A stretch of DNA of 64,000 nucleotides from Pachyrhynchus sulphureomaculatus. Its lineage: Eukaryota; Arthropoda; Insecta; Coleoptera; Curculionidae. Position numbers and translations under genes: made by a program. Within the stretch, counting starts at the first letter, position 1. Every line of letters begins with the position of its first letter. Positions 17,677 through 29,910 of this stretch are shown one piece after another. The stretch is from NCBI GenBank assembly GCA_019049505.1, contig CM032447.1, positions 10,380,918-10,444,917 on the forward strand, written 5' to 3'. Below the pieces are notes generated by a model. It saw only the letters and a list, made by a program, of their open reading frames with translations. It was not told where the DNA came from and searched no databases.

Positions 17677-17751
17677 TTAGCCGGAGGAGGGCGGCTCGAC
17701 CTTTGCTGTGATCACTGCCTTGTTCTGACGGACAGTTTCAGCATGTTTTTC
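17677..17751 (-). CDS. stai: Stathmin, terminal coding exon
   Basis: Minus-strand acceptor TTTCTTTTTCAG precedes 24 codons and a TAA (17677-17679). The residues are EKHAETVRQNKAV followed by a short tail ending PPSSG. The block (E-K/R-H/R-A-E-x-V-R-x-N-K) is the C-terminal signature of stathmin-family tubulin-binding helices, which sequester tubulin dimers and promote microtubule turnover in the cytoplasm. The exon begins in phase 0 and joins cleanly to either upstream repeat exon (KKH or KKY, then EKHAE). The gene symbol is the Drosophila name, used by family resemblance only. Confidence 0.83.
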   Translation of the reverse strand, partial: EKHAETVRQNKAVITAKVEPPSSG

Positions 17752-17991
17752 CTGAAAAAGAAACAAAAACCATGCACATTTTCCCACAAATATTTCAGTA
17801 AAAATATTTAATGCGTTTTAATAGTTCAGCGGTTTTAATTATTTTGGAACAGACAAAAATAATAATTTTTAGCTACGGCACCTGCAGGAGCATTTGCAAT
17901 TCATTGAGTGATTTGACGAGGGAGGATTCAAACCCCAGCTCTGATAATATACCTGTCATCTTCTTGCAAAATAGCATTTCCTTCCATGACA

Positions 17992-18167
<176 letters not shown>

Positions 18168-18425
18168 CGTATATTCCTTCTACCGTATAGTGTAGAGCAG
18201 TTATACATTCTCCTTTTTTCCCTCCCAATCTCCATATATAAACTTCTTCCATCTGTCTCTATTTTTTGCCATTTTCACTGCTTCTTTTCAGGATTTTCCC
18301 ATCTCTTTAAGTATACCTCCAATACTCCTATTCCAGGTCTGTCTAGGTCTTCATCGCTTCTGTTCTCCCTGTATTCGGGCTTCATACACTTGTTTCACCT
18401 GTCTATCATCTTTCATTCTCTATAT

Positions 18426-20965
18426 CAGGGGTGCTCAAACGGTCGATCGCGAGTGCTTTTTGAGTCGATCTCGAGAAAAAAATTCCGATATAGAACTATT
18501 CACAGATTTTGTTTTAGGTAACTAAAACAAAATGTAATGAATAAACTACTAAAATTTATTCGATCCACAATTAGGCCAGAATAACCCCCTCATCACTTTC
18601 TTTTATCGTAATAACCCCCTGCTAGCGGCAAAAGGCGGCTTTATCAAAGGAAAGCGCGGTACTTGTCAAAGAAAAGCCGCGTTTTTGATTCCCGCCGATT
18701 TTTCTAGAAACTTCGGGCGGTGTGTTTGACGGGAACATTCGAGACTTCGTTCGCGCCGATATAAATGTTGCGCCTGCAGGAATAGGAGTCAGTCTGAGTG
18801 GTAACTTGAAGGCGATACATCAATACAAAGTTTATTAAGAAATAGTCCAAAATGAGTGCGGCGAAGAAAAGTAAAACTTATCATTTTAATAACGATTGGG
18901 AGGAAGAATTTTTCTTTTGTATGGTAAAGGATAAGTGCATTTGTCTCATTTGCCGTGCGTCAGTTGCAATACCTAAGCGTGGGAACTTAGAGAGGCATCA
19001 TAAAACTGTTCATAAAAACTATGAAAAGGATTTTCCGTCACAGAGTGAATTAAGAAAACGAAAAGTACGTGATTTGACAACTTGTTTGAAAAAAGAACAA
19101 ACCATGTTCACAAGACCAGCCAAACAATCAAAAGCTGCAACGATCGCGTCATTTAAAATATCTCATATATTGGCGAAACACAAGAAACCATTTGATAATG
19201 GATTGGTTGTGAAGGAAGCATTTATTGAAGCGGGTGAGACTTTATTTGGAGATTTTAAAAATAAAACAGAGATTATGTCTGCTATTAGAGAACTTCAGTT
19301 ATCTCGTCCGACTGTCACAAGACGTGTTGAAGTCATGAGTCAGGACATGGCAGATAAACTAAAACATGATATCATGTAATGTACATACTTTTCTTTACAG
19401 TTCGACGAATCCACCGATATGACACTGCCCAGCTGTGTATTTTTATTCGAATGGTATTCAATGACATGTCGGCTAAGGAAGAGTTTTTGACAATGATTCC
19501 TCTGAAAGGAAAGACCTGTGGCGAAGATATATATGACGTTTTCTTCAATTTTGTAACAAACTACAAGCTACCAATATATAAACTAGTGTGCATTACAACC
19601 GATGGAGCACCAGCAATGACTGGAAACAAAAACGGTTTTGTGGCATTATGTCGAGCTAATGATGATTTCTCTTCATTTTTCTCCTTCCATTGCATTATAC
19701 ATCAACAAGTTTTGTGTTCAAAAGTTCTAAACGTGGAGGAGATTATGAGCATTGCAATAAAATATGTGAATTCTATCCGTACACGTAGCTTGCAACGACG
19801 GCTCTTTAAATTGCAGTTGGAAGATAGTGAGTCAGCTGAACACACTGATTTAGTTCTTCACACGGACGTCAGGTGGTTGAGTCGCGGAAAATTCCTAGAA
19901 AGGTTTCAAGAATTATTGCCCGAAATAACAGCTTTTCTGGACGAAAGAGGTGATGACACTCAGATGCTGAAAAAAACGGAAAATGGCTGACTGATTTGGC
20001 ATTTTTGACAGACATCACAATGCATTTAAACACCATTAATTTGGAGCTTCAAGGTAAAGGAAAAACTATTATTGAGATGATTAGCGCAATAAACGCATTC
20101 AAAAGTAAATTGCAACTTATGATAGATCAACTGAAAAGAAAGGATCTGAAAAATTTTCCGTCTTTGAAAGCAGGATTCCTCAGTTGAATTATGATATTTA
20201 TGAGGCAGAATTATCAAATATTTTGGGCCAATTCGAAATACGTTTTTATGATTTCAGTAAATTGGCAAATATCGCATCATTTATGAGTTATTCTTTTTCG
20301 TGTAAAAACATTGAGGAATTAGCTACTGAAATAGCAAGTCAGTTGAACATGGACTCATGTTCTGTTGAAAATGAGTTAGTGCAGATTATATCAGATATAC
20401 ATCTGAAAGCCACAGCATCTGATACAAAATTCTGGTGTTTTATATCTGAAGATAAATATCCGAATCTAAGGCAAATCGCCCTTCAACTGACGGCAATGTT
20501 TGGGTCAACTTACTTGTGCGAGTCTGCATTTTCTGAAATGAAGATAATTAAGTCAAAATATCGCAATCGACTAACTGACGAACATATGTCATCATGCTTG
20601 CGATTAGCACTCGATAATTACGTAGCATCTTATGAAAAGTATGCTGAGGACATGCAGTGCCACGCTTCAATATCCAAAGTCACTCTTTAGTTAAGTTTAG
20701 ACACTAGAACTCGTTTGTTCTGTAAGAACCAATAAACTCGCAATTTTGAATAATTATGAGTTTTTTTATTGACATTTTAGAGCAGACCTACACTTACCTT
20801 GACTAAAAAAATGCATATTGTGCGGAAAACTAATATCTATGCCACGATACACCGTACCTAGACGACAATCCTGCATCACACTTACTTGCAGCCTCTCAGA
20901 GTCGATCGATCGTAGTCTAACAATATTGAGGTAGATCGCCAGCAGTTCAAGTTTGAGCACCCCTG
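18426..20965 (+). mobile_element. hAT transposon with perfect 8-bp target duplication
   Basis: Termini CAGGGGTGCTCAAAC (18426) and GTTTGAGCACCCCTG (ending 20965), flanked by CTCTATAT on both sides (18418-18425 and 20966-20973). The element carries a full-length but frameshifted BED-finger transposase gene and lies inside the RTE-like LINE. Confidence 0.94.
18852..20690 (+). pseudogene. hAT transposase (GTF2IRD2/ZBED-like), lightly frameshifted
   Basis: Starts ATG at 18852 (MSAAKKSKTYHF). A BED-type finger has C31, C34, H49/50 and H54. The catalytic region follows: FDESTDM near 19398, then CITTDGAPAMTGNKNGF, FHCIIHQQVLC and TDVRWLSRGKFLERF. A C-terminal dimerisation block has STYLCESAFSEMK and YRNRLTDEH (about 20505-20590). 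Breaks are few: an in-frame stop and small frameshift at about 19378-19425, a stop near 19988, and a frame change near 20180. The order and length (about 610 codons) match the family. This is a recently dead copy. Confidence 0.9.
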
Positions 20966-20967
20966 CT

Positions 20968-22500
20968 CTATATATATCCCCACCATCCCAGCTGTTTCTG
21001 TTGTATATATTCCATAATTGGTTGAACTCTCAGCCTTCTCCTTATTTCTGTATTCCTTATTCTATCCTTCCGTGAAACTCCTCGTACTGCTCTCAGGTAT
21101 TTCATTTCGACGGCTTGTATCTTGTTTTTCTGCCTGTCTGTTAGGGTCCATGATTCACGTCCATATGTTAGGATTGTCCTATAAATTGCTTTGAACACTC
21201 TTATTTTGAATATATTATTTTTGCACAGTAAAGTTTGTTCGTTTTTTTTTTCGACTCTTTCATTAATTTCTCTGTGTTGTTGTTTTCCAGTTTCATCCAT
21301 TGTCCTTCCCAAATACTGATACTGTTCCACTTGTTCTATTTTATTTCCTTCTATGTAAATGTTCGTTTGTTGGTTTTCCATTGTCATTACTTTTGTTTTA
21401 TCTATATTAATTTTCAGACCCTCTTCCTTAAACGCTTTATTCCAAATATCGAGGTTTCCTTGTAATTGTCTTTCATTTTCCGCCACTAGCACAATATCAT
21501 CAGCAAAAGCCGCTTCAGATATTTCTATTCTTTTCAGCTTCCAGTATCCAATTGTCATTCTTTTCACTTTTATTTCGCATTTCTTGATTATTTCATCCAT
21601 GTATACAGTGAACAATCTTGGGCTCAAGCTTCCTCCCTGCCTCAGACCTTCCAGTGTTGTAAATCCCTCCGACTTCATGTTGTTTTTTATTATATACTGC
21701 ACATTGTTGCTGTATATCCCTTTTATGATTCTTATTGCCTTTTTGTTTATTCCCTTGTTTTCTAGGCTTTTCCACACTTTATTTCTCGGCACACTGTCAA
21801 AGTCTATGAAAGCAAGGTGTAGACTTTTATTTTGTTTTGATCTTTTTTCGAAAATCTGTTTTAGTGTAAATATGTGGTCTTGTGTACTTTTTGCTGGTCT
21901 AAATCCACTTTGCGATTCTGATAGTTGTGATTCTATTACTTTTTTTATCCTATTATTAATGATGCCCTCATAAATTTTGACAACTGTGTTCAGTATAGTA
22001 ATTCCTCTGTAATTATTGCAATCCTTGTGATTTCCCTTTTTACAGATTAATGTAATAAACGATATTCCTCATTCGGCCGGAAATTTTTCTTCTTCCCATG
22101 CATTATTAATTATTTCTAGCAATATTGTTTTTCCTTTCTTCCCCATGTATTTAATAATTTCAGACATTCATCATCATCTTATCGCTGCCTGAGACTTTCC
22201 CATTTTTCAAGTTTCTTATAACTTCCTCCAGCTCTTTCCATTCTATTTGTTCCCTATTCTCTGTTTCTTCCATATTTTGTTGTTGTAATTCTTCATAATT
22301 TGTATTCTCTTTTTCTTCATTTCCTCCCAATAGTTCTTCAAAGTATTCTTTCCATCTTTCCATTATTGCTTTCTCTGTTGTTAGGGTTTCTTGGTTTTTG
22401 TTTTTCACATATAATTCGGTTATAGGTTGCTCTTTCCTGAATGATTTAAAAACTCTGTAGAATAGCTTTTGATTTATTTACTATTTTCTTCCATTTTACC
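20968..22500 (-). pseudogene. RTE-like reverse transcriptase, degenerate
   Basis: The longest frame (20968-21792) has the RT palm motifs GLRQGGSLSPRLF (residues 49-61) and FADDIVLV (96-103), followed by LKINIDKTKVM and QYQYLGRTM. It then shows the thumb-like TYGRESWTLTDRQKNKIQA block and RDRIRNTEIRRRL, a layout typical of RTE-type insect LINEs. Upstream, 22160-22408 contains ERWKEYFEELL and LKNGKVSGSDKM, the usual N-terminal RT neighbourhood, separated by frameshifts. The endonuclease domain is missing because the 5' end is lost at 22530. Confidence 0.85.
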
Positions 22501-22559
22501 TTCCATGATAATACCAATATTAAAATAATGTAAGATGCGTTTCAAAAGTAAGGGCCGGT

Positions 22560-23690
22560 CGGTAATTTTCAAAACATACATCTCTCTCTCAATCTTTTCA
22601 CTCCAATAGGAGTATCGGTGATACTATGCAGTTGCTGTCTCAACAGTTATTCTCCAGGCATCTCGACCCTGCGCGACCTGACTTGACTCATGCCTACCCA
22701 TACAAAGAAAAGATATAACGTGGTCGAGCCATCTTGTTTCGAGATCGTCCCCTTGATCTTCTACCTTCCCCGTTACTACAAGCTTATCCATGGGATTCAC
22801 TTTCCTCATGATGTGACCAAAATATTTCAGGTACTGTCTATTAATTCTATTTGAAAGTCGGTCATTTATACTAAGCTCTTCAAGAATATATACATTAGTA
22901 CAATGTTCAGTATATAATTCTTCGATATGCCCACATCTCAAACGCATCGTTCGTCTTTTATCAACAATGGTCCATGTTTTCGATACATAAGTTGCTATGG
23001 GGAATATAAGGGTGGATAGCAATCTAAACTTTGTGTTTTTTATGACAGTTGAAGCTTTCCAGACCTTACTGACTTGACGGTAGAGTTCCTAGCATACCCA
23101 AACGTCTTCTTACTTCCACTTCACAGCCACCATTGTTAGTTATGAGAGATCCCAAATAGTTGAGATGGTCTACAACAGTGAAACCAGCAATTTCATTTAT
23201 GTGTGACAGATCTTCATTATAACTAACAATCATTACTTTGGTTTTCGCTCTATTAATTGTCAATCCATAGTTTTTGTTAGTGATTTCAAGGCGCTCCATA
23301 ATTGATTCTAGGTCCTGTATTGATGTTACAAGTATAACAGTATCATCCGCATAGCTAAGGTTATTTAGCTTCTTTCCACCGATTGTCACACCTCCATTCC
23401 AACCATCCAAAACAGACCTCATTATTCACTATACATATCAAAAAGTAAGAGTGACAGAATATAGCCCTGTCTGACGCCGGCTTCTACGTTAAAGGAATCG
23501 GAAAAAGAATTATTCAGTTTAATTCTGCCATTTCTATTCTCATACAAGGATCGGGATTTAAAAGATGTATAGGTGTTCCCATGCTGATTGGAATCCACGA
23601 GAGTTTGTTCCACTGTATGCAGTCGAAAGCCTTAGAGTCGTCTACAAAACAAATATTGGTTGTTATTTGAAATTCCCCGACTTTTTCTAT
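22560..23690 (-). pseudogene. RTE-like LINE fragment
   Basis: Minus-strand segments in order: DDSKAFDCIQW (about 23600-23640), VEAGVRQGYILSLLLF (about 23440-23490), and YADDTVILVTSIQDLE through TINRAKTKVMIV (23220-23360). Next come YLGSLITNNGGCEVEVRRRL and TLIFPIATYVSKTWTI, then ILEELSINDRLSNRINR and YFGHIMRK. These are RT motifs and the RTE-type C-terminal region. Frames change at about 23430 and 23060. Endonuclease and 3' tail are not evident. Confidence 0.82.
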
Positions 23691-23880
23691 TATCTATCTA
23701 CGTACAAAGTTACTTTATTTTTCTACATAGTTTCCGTTTGAAACACTTTTGATATGAAACGAACTTCTCCAAACTTTCCGTTATAAAATTCCGTCGTCTG
23801 GGATTTTAGCCAGTTTTGCATTGAGGATTTTACTTCTTCAGTTTCCTCGACTCGCGCAATCAGGGCTGTAAGCTTGATGA
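23690..23880 (-). pseudogene. Mariner transposase C-terminal fragment
   Basis: The reverse strand reads EETEEVKSSMQNWLKSQ followed by TEFYNGKFGEV, resembling the EVK...WL...FYxxGI tail of mariner transposases. It differs from copies A-D and may belong to the outer shell. Confidence 0.55.
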
Positions 23881-24096
23881 ATAAAAATCTCATCCGATTT
23901 TTTAAATTGTTTCGGTTGTTAATATGTAACAGGCTTTCTTTCTTTAATGTGACGACACCATTACTTTACTTATTACGGTAAGTCCATAAGTTTCACACTA
24001 CTGACAGTGATTTTCAGCAGCATTATGCGTTTAAAAACTTTAATCACTGAGCGAACTTGACAACGGCAAGATTCGGTAATAGCGCACTCATTATTA

Positions 24097-25376
24097 CCAG
24101 GAGTACAAGTATGAAATACGGATTTTTTTTCTAAAAAAACATGTTAAATACGGAAGAATGATAAAAAGTGCTTTATTCAAAGTATGCTCCATCGCTTGTT
24201 ATATATTTTTCCCATCTTTCGGGCAATTTGTGAATATCACGCCAGTAAAAATCTTCCCCTTTTGTTGCGAACCATTCATCGAGCCATTTTGTCACATCTT
24301 CGTACGAACCAAAGCGCTGCTCAGCAAGTGCGTGACAAATCGATGCAAACAAGTGGAAGGAGCCAAGCCTGGTAAGTAAGCCGCATGGGGTAGAACTTCC
24401 CAGCTGAGTGCTTCTAACGTGTTCCGAACTGGTTTTGCCGTATGTGATGGAGCATTGTCATGAAGAAAAATGACTTTGTGTTGCCTCTTTCGGTATTCTG
24501 GCCTTTTTTCAAGCAGCGAACGGTTCAAATCGGTCAATTGTTGTTAGTAACGTTTAGTATTAACCGTTTCCCCAGGTTTTAACAGCTCATAATAGACCAC
24601 GCCCCTCTGGTCCCACCTAACACAGAGCATCGTCTTTCTGCCAAAGCGATTCGGTCTTGCGGTCGATGTGGATGGTGCGCCTGGGTTTACCCGTGATTTT
24701 TTGCGCTTGGGGTTCTCAAAATAAATCCACTTTTCACTCCCGTAACTATACGATGCAAAAACGACTTCCTTTTGTACCGAGCGAGCAAAATGTCACACGT
24801 GTTTTTGCGCTTTTCCATTTCCCTGTCGCTCAACTCATGTGGGACCCATCTACCGGGTTCTGAATCTTTCCTATCTCTCGTAGCCGATTGGAAACAGCTT
24901 ATTGACTAACGCCCAATTGCTCGGCGAGTTGTTTTTTGTGTTTGCGAATCATCTTCGTCCAACAATGCTTGTAATTCCACATCTTCGTATTTTTTTGACG
25001 GTTTTTCCACGTTCCTTGTCTGCAATATCGAAGTCACCACTTTTGAAACGCCGAAACCATCGTTCACACGTATCTTGCGATGGAGCATGTTCACCATAAG
25101 CTTCTCGAAGTAATCGGTATGATTCAACAGCAGTTTTCTTCAAATGAAAACAAAAAATTAATACTGTCCACGAATGCTCTTTGTTCGGTATAAATTTCGA
25201 CATATTGAACACAACAACACAACACTATGGACACACTTTTCCCAATTTATCACTCGTACGCGTCTGACACTTATTGATGACACAACAAAATGGCGCAGTG
25301 TCAAATCTTTATAGCACAAACTGAATTGGTGCATCATCTGTTGTCTGAAATCCGCATTTCATGCTTGTACACCTGG
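24097..25376 (-). mobile_element. Mariner copy A (CCAGGTGTACAAG family)
   Basis: Ends CCAGGAGTACAAGTATG (24097) and the inverse CATGCTTGTACACCTGG (ending 25376), with TA on each side (24095-96, 25377-78). About 1.28 kb, same family as copies at 45156, 52594 and 54169. Confidence 0.93.
24173..25203 (-). pseudogene. Mariner transposase, copy A
   Basis: Start MSKFIPNKEH at 25203. The N-terminal helix-turn-helix region (SYRLLREAYGEHAPSQDTCE) is followed by frameshifted catalytic segments. The HDNAPSHT block survives, but the third-aspartate block, YSPDLAPSDYHLF in sister copies, reads YLPGLAPSTCLHRF here, so a catalytic aspartate is lost. Inactive DD34D mariner. Confidence 0.9.
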
Positions 25377-25950
25377 TACATACTGTCAAGCAGAGGGAAA
25401 CAACAATTAATGACAATATTGCGTTCTCCTCGGACTCGGTGGAGGTATTGCACATTCGCGAACTAAACAGTGTTGCCAATCGGTATTTATAACCGATTGG
25501 CCCTTAATTTTGAAACGCGCCTTCGTACAAATAAGGCAACTATCGCCTCAGCAACCTAACCATCTATCTGAGTCAATGTATGGAAATAACGGACTACATT
25601 CCTTTAACCTATTACAATACTTGTGACACAGGATGTATTATTACCACGACGTTCGGTAGCGCCCAACATTCTTATGTATTAGGATTTAAAATAAAATTAA
25701 GCAGAGGGGATCTATCGCTACTCAAACGAAACGGAGTTTGTAATACGGATTCCTGAACCTGTTGTATGTATATATACACTTACCACGGTTTATACCAATG
25801 AAAACTACATACTTTATACGGTTTGTTTTTTAGCCGATGCTAATTTAAAATATAACTGTAATAATCCATCTTGTCAACCACACTAGGCAACACCTATACG
25901 AGTATGATCTATATTAGCTCCGTTATACAAGCAAGAAAAAGAATACGTAC

Positions 25951-26091
25951 GTGTTTCTTAATACTTTCCAATTTCTTCTTGATCTCCTCCTCTCTCTTTT
26001 GTTCTGCGGCGGTCAATTTGGTCTCTAGTTTCTGCACCTGCTCGGTTTTTTTGTTCTCTAACGTTTGCTTAACACCGCTTAGGTGCTCATT
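25951..26091 (-). CDS. stai: Stathmin repeat exon (second of two alternatives)
   Basis: A 141-bp minus-strand exon with acceptor CTCATTTAG at 26092-26100 and donor GTACGT at 25945-25950, phase 0 at both ends (47 codons). It encodes NEHLSGVKQTLEN, then KLETKLTAAEQKREEE and KKKLESIKKH. This charged alpha-helix matches the last tubulin-binding repeat of stathmin, and KKH continues into EKHAETVRQNK of the terminal exon. It aligns with the exon at 35024-35176 (KTE, ENKL/ETKL, AEQ, RE, EI, KKLE), so the two are tandem duplicates. They could be mutually exclusive or used in series. No stop or frameshift is present. Confidence 0.83.
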
Positions 26092-26439
26092 CTAAATGAG
26101 AATGAGAAACGTGATGTTAAAAAAAAATAAAAAAAAAATGTGCGATGGATGAGGTGTGTGTGTGAAAAAAACGAGTTGATTTGTTTTTAGAAAAAGAATT
26201 CCGGCAGTACGCTTTTATTAGATTTTTAGAATTTTCATAAATTAAAAAATATAAATATTTTTTTCCACATGAACAATGTACTCACAAAGTTGCTGCTCAA
26301 GTTTAAGGGAAAACAATATTGTGTGTGCAAGTTCAATTTTTATTAACTTCCCCGCCTGAGTAGGGATTTTACCCTTTATTTATATCTTATAGAATACAGA
26401 GGAGGATGTCGTAATACCCGTCAACGTTGACCAAGTGCC

Positions 26440-28320
26440 AAAACATACATTTTTTTTTATTTCACAACACCTTTTAGACAACGCGGTAGTGCTACCACGG
26501 ACGTTATTGCATTTCTGCAAACAACTACTACCTATGTACGTGGCCAAGCCAAATATACTTAAAATTTCACCAAATCCACCATACCACCACTCACACGGCC
26601 AGATAGTTCTATTGCAACGACACCTGTTGAGAAAGCAAACTTATTGGTCGAACTGTTTGCTTCACATTCTACTGCCGATTTCCAAGGAAAATCACCACCT
26701 ACTATTCCCATAGTGCAGTCAAGGATGCCCGATGTTGTCTTCAGACACCGTATCATAAAACGTATTTTAATGAAGCTAAACACCAAAAAAAAGCTTTGGC
26801 GCTGACAGAATACCTGCCATAGTTCTCAAAAACTGTGCAAGGGATCTAACACCAGTTTTCTGTAGACTTTTCAACCTATCCTACAGAAAGGGAATATTTC
26901 CTTCCTGCTGGAAATGTGCCACAGTTCAGCCAATACCTAAAAAAGGCAAGAAGACCTTGCCAAACAACTACCGACCAGTCGCACTGCTTTCAATAATATC
27001 GAAAGTCATGGAAAAGGCTGTCAATTAGCATCTTCTAAAATGCCATGAAGGATTCAACATTATTAGCGATCACTAATATAGCTTTCGTAAACATAGATCA
27101 ACAGGAGATCTTCTGACTTATATAACCCATGTTTGGAACAAAGCAATTGAACACTTCGGAGAATCTCGAGCGGTTGCTCTTGACATATCCAAGGCATTCG
27201 ACCGTGTTTGGCACGATGGACTGTTGGCTAAGCTACGCTCTTATGGTATGTCTGAAAAGTTCTGTTTGTAGCTCTCATGTTTTCCTCAGAGAGCGTTCTT
27301 TACGAGTCGCAGTCGACGGATTTCTAACACCTTTACTGTTAACGTCGGTGTGCCCTAAGGCTTCATACTGTCTCCTACTCTCTTTCTCATTTACATTAAC
27401 GATCTGCTGGAAAAGACCGGGAATCCAATCTACAGCTTTGCAGATGACAGTACGCTTATCTCTTCATTCACTTTGAACGCTCGGACATCGGCTGCTCAGG
27501 CGAATATCCGCAGACAGCAGGAATTCATTCAACTTAACAAGTACCTGGAAGAAATTCTATCTTGGGGTGACAGTAACCAAGTGGAATTTAACGCTACAAA
27601 AAACCCAGGCGGCAGTTTTTTCTAAAAAAGTGAATGTTGCTGAACCCGACATAGTCATGTCGGGGCACTACATTCCCCTAGCATCGTCACTCAATTTGTT
27701 GGGCGTTAATTTGGGAGCAAATATGTCCTGGCATGAACATGTTGCAGGCACAGCAAGGAGAGCTTCTCAAAAGTTGGGAATATTATTTCGAACCAGAAAG
27801 CTTTACACTCCACAACAACTGTTAATTCTTTGCCAAGCTCAAATTCGACCAACTATGGAATACTGCTCCCATGTTTGGAGCTCCGCTCCCAAACATACAC
27901 TGCATTTGCTGGATTCTGTTCAGAAAAGGGCTGTTCGTTTGATTGGAGACCCAAAACTGACTAGCGGCCTTGATTCGCTGGCACATCGAAGAACGGTTGG
28001 TGACTTTAGTCTATTCTACAAGTATTTTCATGGAGAATGTTCGAAGGATGTAGCCCGCTTAATTCCTCCCCAGAGCGGTGCATGTTAGAAGTACACGTTG
28101 CGCTTATACTTCACATCCGTATGATGTTCAGCTTGTTACTCCTCGTACAACGCTTTTCAAGCAGTCTTTTATATGGAATGGCTTACCCAGGACTGTGTTT
28201 CCCACCGAGTACAATTTACAGCGATTCAAGAACAGCATGAATCGCTTTCTCCCTCCGCCCACGTGTCGCTCCTGTAGCGCTTTAGGGACTTCCCTGCAAC
28301 ATGTGTGTTAGACCCACAAA
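26440..28320 (+). pseudogene. Jockey-type LINE reverse transcriptase, degenerate, with A-rich tail
   Basis: Plus-strand RT in consecutive broken frames. FPSCWKCATVQPIPKKGKK, then NYRPVALLSIISKVMEKAV (about 26900-27025). RAVALDISKAFDRVWH near 27180, IYSFADDSTLISS near 27435-27460, LLGVNLGANMSWHEHV, then the C-terminal RPTMEYCSHVWSSAP and LLDSVQKRAVRLIG. The order is that of jockey/I-clade non-LTR elements. At least five stops or frameshifts occur. The 3' end (about 28311-28345) is followed by an A-rich stretch. ORF1 and endonuclease are missing. Confidence 0.88.
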
Positions 28321-28345
28321 AAAAAATGAATTAATAAATAAAGTA

Positions 28346-28430
28346 TACCGACCTGCCGAGATTGGACCCGAGACCTTCCTCACTGCAAGCAAGTTACTAC
28401 GCCACGGAGCCACGGGGCACCACACAACTT
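28346..28430 (-). repeat. tRNA-like (possible SINE head)
   Basis: On the minus strand a GTGGCGTAGTAAC box (A-box-like, about 28393-28405) is followed about 25 bp later by GGGTCCAATCTCGG (B-box-like, about 28357-28370), an internal polymerase III promoter arrangement. The fold is not a clean tRNA. A tRNA-derived SINE head is the best guess. Confidence 0.3.
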
Positions 28431-28439
28431 GTTTTGCTC

Positions 28440-29640
28440 TTTTATGTCATGTTGTCTTAAAAATCTGACGTGAAAGAGGAATCTAAGGCGTATTTAACAG
28501 CTTTGTTCAAACACAACCTCGAAACAGTTCTGTATTAATAAACCGCAGAAACAAAAAAATAACTTCAACAATTCTTTTTCGAACGAAAAGAGCATGCCCG
28601 TGGCTTGCTCCCTATAACAGTTTCGACCACCTGATGGTCTCGTCAAAAGGACTATAACGAACACGACAAGGCGAAAATACGTTCCTGGGCTAACGCTATA
28701 TAGGAAGAACGAAAATTATCATCCTATAAAAACACAACTGGCTCAGGTTGGTCGTATTGGGTCTGAAGACGGTTGAGAAAACAAAGTAACCGTGAGGTTA
28801 TACCTTTCTGAGCATCAACTATTGTGAAAAAACACAGTCCTAAAAGACGGCTGCATACTTTTTTTTATAGTCCACCTCCCCGTAACTATGGAGATTTTTA
28901 CTATTTTTGTTACTAAATCTCTGATAAGATATAATTATAATATCTGAATGTTATGTTGGTGATGTTATAATCTCTTTTACAATATACTGAAAACAAGACC
29001 ATAAATTTTTTCTTATTTTTTAACAAAATAATTGTCTTTGTTTTTTGGCAAACATAACCTGGAATTCTTTTCCGTAATATATTAAAATTACAATTCATAG
29101 CAAAAATGGCCAAAAAAGTTGTAATTATCTTAATATAAAAATGTTTCCTTAAAACAGTAGATTACCAGGAAGTTCACAGAAATTCTCTGACATTTTCCGG
29201 TGTTAATTTTTCTGAACCAATTTTGTATTGATCCAAATGGACAATAACAAAAGATGTTAAGGGACATAATTCTACGTGAAAACTACAACGCTAATCATTT
29301 AAGATCTGCGCATAAAAAATTAATTCTGCATTCAAAGTTTACAAGAAAGCCTTAATACTGACTGCCAAACGGTGGTTTTTTCAATAAAAGTGAGGAGTGA
29401 TGGGAACTGGACGAACTATTGAACCATTAGTATTTTAACGGCAATCCTGTACTATCGAATGATGTAAAAAACTTTTAATTAAAAACATTATTTAATGAAC
29501 AACGTTCTTACTTGACCAACTATATATTAGTTGATTATTTTTGTAGTAATTTAATATTTTGGGTTTTCAGATTAATGTTTTTTTACGAACTATAACCTGA
29601 ACTAACTTGAACTATACAACTAGGAATAAAAAATTTAAAC
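28440..29640. other. Stathmin intron, mostly unannotated
   Basis: No coding exon seen. A degenerate hammerhead-like motif lies on the minus strand at about 28610-28660 (reported as a finding). The rest is AT-rich. Confidence 0.45.
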
Positions 29641-29688
29641 ATATGTTTAAGATCACCACTTATGTTTATTATTGCTGACAATTGTTTC

Positions 29689-29800
29689 TAGACCAGAATT
29701 ATTTAGAATTTAACGATAACATTTACATAAGTAAGAAAGGTTTAATAATGGGAAACCCTCTTAGTCCAATTTTATCTGAAATTTTCATGGACCATTTAGA
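29689..29800 (+). pseudogene. PLE reverse transcriptase, segment 1
   Basis: Encodes NYLEFNDNIYISKKGLIMGN then PLSPILSEIFMDHLD, the RT4-type motif of Penelope-like RTs (GLPMGSPLSPxxAxIFM). The hAT MITE cuts the frame directly after this point and it resumes at 31342. Confidence 0.82.
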
Positions 29801-29910
29801 CAGGGATGTCAAAGATACGGCCCGCGGGTCGCATCCGGCCCCCGAGACGTATCAATAAGGCCCGCGATCGCAATGAAGAATCATAATTTTTAACAACCGT
29901 ATATTATATA

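Larger units (their letters stand above)
22533..25525 (-). mobile_element. Degenerate mariner-like shell with nested insertions
   Basis: Outer ends GCGTTTCAAAAGTAAGGGCC (from about 22536) and GGCCCTTAATTTTGAAACGC (to about 25520) are inverted, with TA outside each (22531-32, 25526-27). A minus-strand fragment at about 23700-23880 resembles a mariner transposase C-terminus. The rest is filled by an RTE LINE fragment and mariner copy A. The N-terminal and central transposase regions are not visible. Confidence 0.55.
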
